Part shown: positions 61,752 through 64,000 of the stretch, in pieces
Numbering within the stretch: position 1 is the first letter of the stretch
How the letters are laid out: every line of letters begins with the position of its first letter
The notes under the pieces: model-generated
Told to the model about the DNA's origin: nothing
Database searches by the model: none
Seen by the model: the letters and a program-made list of their open reading frames with translations, nothing else
Made by a program: the position numbers and the translations under genes
Assembly (NCBI RefSeq): GCF_004153445.1
Contig: NZ_SDQC01000003.1
Span: 372,001-436,000, forward strand
DNA from: Allopusillimonas soli
GTDB lineage: Bacteria; Pseudomonadota; Gammaproteobacteria; Burkholderiales; Burkholderiaceae_B
Length of the DNA stretch: 64,000 nucleotides
Direction of reading: 5' to 3'

Positions 61752-62360
61752 TCAGGCCAACATCGGATAAAGCGAGGCCAGTAGCAACAATGCCATCACG
61801 CGATTGAACTGACGTTGCCGCCTAGAGTCGTTAAGCAATCTGCCAATCAGGCTGCCACACCCTGCCCACAGGCTGACACACGGTAAATTAATGACAGCAA
61901 AGAGCGCAGAAATGATGAATACATTCACCAGATAGCCTTGCTGCGGGGTATAGGTACTTACCGCAGCCACGGCCATGCTCCAGGCTTTTGGGTTCACCCA
62001 CTGGAATGCAGCAGCATTCAAGAACCCTATAGGCCTGCCTGCGCCTTCCACCAGATCGTGTCGCGCTGTCGGAGAAGATTGCGCGACTCTCCATGCGAGA
62101 TAGATCAGGTAGGCAGCACCAAGATAACGCAGCCATTCATACAGATCGGGAACACGGGCAAACAATGCTCCGAGTCCAAGGCCAATACCAAGAACCATCA
62201 GAAAAAAACCACCGGTAACGCCAAGGAGATGCGGAAACGTACGACGGAATCCGAACACCATGCCAGAAGCAAGCAGCATCGTATTGTTCGGACCAGGCGT
62301 GATAGACGTAACCAACGCAAATACTGAAAAGGCCAAAAGTAGGTCGGTGGAAAGCATCAT
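61752..62360 (-). CDS. LysE family exporter
   Basis: This 202-residue protein has about six transmembrane segments and the LysE/RhtB pattern SITPGPNNTMLLASG (residues 19-33), and later FLNAAAFQWVNPKAWSMAV (about 113-131). It should export an amino acid or related metabolite. It is divergent from the MocR regulator with 221 bases between, so it is probably the regulator's target. Its start is at 62360; no strong ribosome site is seen. Confidence 0.92.
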   Translation of the reverse strand: MMLSTDLLLAFSVFALVTSITPGPNNTMLLASGMVFGFRRTFPHLLGVTGGFFLMVLGIGLGLGALFARVPDLYEWLRYLGAAYLIYLAWRVAQSSPTARHDLVEGAGRPIGFLNAAAFQWVNPKAWSMAVAAVSTYTPQQGYLVNVFIISALFAVINLPCVSLWAGCGSLIGRLLNDSRRQRQFNRVMALLLLASLYPMLA

Positions 62361-62507
62361 GAAGTGATTTTCTATGTGTCATTAGCCACGATGAGCCGGC
62401 AGAGCAATCTTCATCTTTTATGGAGCTGTGCTGAAGACACAGACATAATTGATTTTTTCCATACAGAGCGGCAGACAACCACACTGAATTAATAAAAAAA
62501 CGAGGAT

Positions 62508-62542
62508 CTGTATCTTTTTGTGGTACAGAATTCGCCATACAG
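62508..62542. promoter_or_regulatory. CTGTA/TACAG sites between LysE and MocR genes
   Basis: CTGTA (62508-62512) and TACAG (62524-62528) form an inverted pair, and TACAG recurs at 62538-62542, 14 bases on. A set of direct and inverted CTGTA-type half-sites is typical of MocR (PdxR-like) binding regions. It lies 40 bases before the MocR start. Confidence 0.45.
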
Positions 62543-62581
62543 TAGTGATTGAAACCTTAGGTTTTCCTCAGGGACGTCTCC

Positions 62582-64000
62582 ATGAACCGATATCTCACTC
62601 TTGCAGAAACCCTGGGCAGTCGCATCGAACAAGGCCTGTACGAAACTGGCCAACGACTGCCTTCAGTGCGTGAGCTCAGTAGCGAGCACGGTGTGAGCTT
62701 GACCACCGTCCAGCAAGCCTATCGCTGGCTTGAAATGGCTGGTCTGGCTGAGGCCCGGCCTCGATCGGGCTGGTATGTTCCGCCGGCTAGAAAACTGCCG
62801 GAGCTACCACGCATGGGCAAACCGAATCTCCGCCCTACTGACGTATCTGATTGGGGCCAAGTCCAGGACCTACTGGATCTGGAGCGTGATAGCGAAACCG
62901 TTCAACTTGGTCGAGGGATGCCGGACGTTGAAAGCCCCAGCCTACGACCTTTGCAAACGGCCCTCGCCAGAGAGGGCCGTCATGCCGGCATCGCCAGCTT
63001 GCATTACAACGACATACAGGGAGTTTTGGCCTTGAGAGACCAGCTATGTCGACTGGCTGTAGACGCAGGCTATGAGATCACGCCCGACGCGCTAATCGTT
63101 ACGACAGGCTGTCAGGAAGCACTATCGTGCGCTATCAGAGCCTTGTGCTCACCGGGTGATATCGTGGCCATTGCCTCTCCCAGCTATCACGGCATGATGC
63201 AGATCCTGAAAGAGGCCGGCGTCCAGGTCTTCGAGATTCCCTCTGATCCCGTTCATGGCATCAGCCTGGAGGCGCTGGAAGTGGCCCTTGATCGCTGGCC
63301 CGTCAAGGCAATCCAGGTAATTCCCAACGCCAGCAATCCATTGGGATACACCATGCCCGAGCACAACAGGATAGGGTTGATCCGTTTAGCCCAGCGATTT
63401 GACATCCCAATCATCGAAGACGATATATATGGCGATCTGGTCTACGGATGGCCTAGACCACACGCGCTGAAGGCACTCGACGAGGACGGGCGGGTATTGT
63501 TATGCAGTTCGTTTTCCAAGACTTTGGCTCCTGGACTCCGAGTTGGCTGGATCGCTCCAGGTCGGTATTTTGACAAAGTGCTGCGCATGAAATACACCAG
63601 CTCAGGCCCAACCGCGCCATTACCTCAAATCGCCGTCGCCGAATTTTTACAAAAGGGACATTATCCGGTGCATTTGCGTCGAATGCGGCGTCAATATCAG
63701 CGTCAGCGCGATGTCATGACCGAATGGGTGAGACGCTACTTTCCCGAAGAGACCCGCATCAGTCAGCCCCAGGGTGGCTTCACATTATGGATTGAACTGC
63801 CCGAAGCATTCGACACACATGCACTGGACAGTATGCTGCGCGCGAACGGAATTGTCATTGCCCACGGCAATATTTTCTCTGCTACCGGAAAGTACAGGAA
63901 TTGTATGCGCCTTAGTCATGCGTCAGTTTTTAACTCACGCACCGAATGGGCTGTACAGAAAATTGGCGAAACCATTGGTGAAATACTGAGCTCCAAACGA
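62582..64000 (+). CDS. MocR-family regulator (GntR domain plus aminotransferase fold), 3'-truncated
   Basis: The frame starts at 62582 behind AGGGAC and stays open to the last base (473 codons), so the stop is just outside the window. The first 75 residues are a GntR winged helix (RIEQGLYETGQRLPSVRELSSEHGVSLTTVQQAYRWLE). The rest is a fold-type I aminotransferase domain with the PLP Lys at K313 (SSFSKTLAPGLRVGW) and the usual NPLG, DDIYGD and R residues. MocR proteins bind PLP and an amino acid and regulate amino-acid export or use. The divergent LysE gene is the natural target. The gene is nearly complete, as MocR proteins have 460-500 residues. Confidence 0.93.
   Translation, partial: MNRYLTLAETLGSRIEQGLYETGQRLPSVRELSSEHGVSLTTVQQAYRWLEMAGLAEARPRSGWYVPPARKLPELPRMGKPNLRPTDVSDWGQVQDLLDLERDSETVQLGRGMPDVESPSLRPLQTALAREGRHAGIASLHYNDIQGVLALRDQLCRLAVDAGYEITPDALIVTTGCQEALSCAIRALCSPGDIVAIASPSYHGMMQILKEAGVQVFEIPSDPVHGISLEALEVALDRWPVKAIQVIPNASNPLGYTMPEHNRIGLIRLAQRFDIPIIEDDIYGDLVYGWPRPHALKALDEDGRVLLCSSFSKTLAPGLRVGWIAPGRYFDKVLRMKYTSSGPTAPLPQIAVAEFLQKGHYPVHLRRMRRQYQRQRDVMTEWVRRYFPEETRISQPQGGFTLWIELPEAFDTHALDSMLRANGIVIAHGNIFSATGKYRNCMRLSHASVFNSRTEWAVQKIGETIGEILSSKR

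Noticed and set aside
1-64000. CRISPR array, tRNA, rRNA or origin of replication
   Set aside because: No array of repeats with spacers, no tRNA cloverleaf with conserved TTCGA arm and no rRNA core sequence was found by reading. A tRNA and RNA-family scan would be needed to be sure.

Overview
The window looks like chromosomal DNA of a betaproteobacterium of the order Burkholderiales, most likely an Alcaligenaceae relative (Achromobacter/Bordetella/Pusillimonas type). This is inferred from the gene content: small secreted DUF4148 proteins, three complete TRAP transporters with their catabolic enzymes, many LysR regulators, a HiPIP and a CusRS/CopRS-type two-component system. No rRNA, tRNA, CRISPR array or intact insertion sequence was recognised.

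Left part (1-19.6 kb): a HiPIP lies between two YVTN beta-propeller proteins, next to a DUF305 protein and a heavy-metal two-component system with a CusR-like operator. A LysR gene and a DUF4148 gene follow. From 6.7 to 11.3 kb is a redox/stress block on the minus strand: Ohr-like OsmC, NmrA-like SDR, LysR, cupin, CxxC carboxymuconolactone decarboxylase and an ECF41-type sigma factor. Then come a pyruvate-oxidase-like TPP enzyme, an aldehyde dehydrogenase pseudogene, an SDR, a second DUF4148 gene, DedA, patatin, an MFS permease and a small membrane protein.

Catabolic middle (19.6-48.6 kb): three clusters are each built around a TRAP transporter. (i) A GntR regulator, TRAP, zinc polyol dehydrogenase, UxuA and UxuB set can be read as L-gulonate/hexonate degradation through fructuronate and mannonate to 2-keto-3-deoxygluconate. 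(ii) An IclR regulator, GMC oxidoreductase and TRAP form a cluster of unknown substrate. (iii) A LysR regulator, TPP enzyme, TRAP and class II aldolase form another cluster of unknown substrate. Clusters ii and iii are separated by an envelope/stress group (BON, DUF421, YghA-like SDR), a 795-residue membrane protein with a C-terminal Asp-box region, an ABC exporter and an EamA permease with a broken-looking start.

Right part (48.6-64 kb): this stretch is more patchy and looks accessory. It holds a NucS-like nuclease, an unidentified gene, a molybdopterin oxidoreductase/cytochrome b/DUF5666 operon, a TetR gene, an operon (imine reductase-like dehydrogenase, alpha/beta hydrolase, SDR) with a TetR operator, an IS3 orfA scar, a VapC toxin with Phd-type antitoxin and perfect operator palindrome, and an export group (DUF1127-EamA fusion, MFS, LysE) next to a divergent MocR regulator that runs off the right edge without a stop.

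Starts were moved from the longest reading frame to internal ATGs wherever a ribosome binding site, signal peptide or neighbouring gene argued for it. Regulatory sites are called from symmetry and position only.
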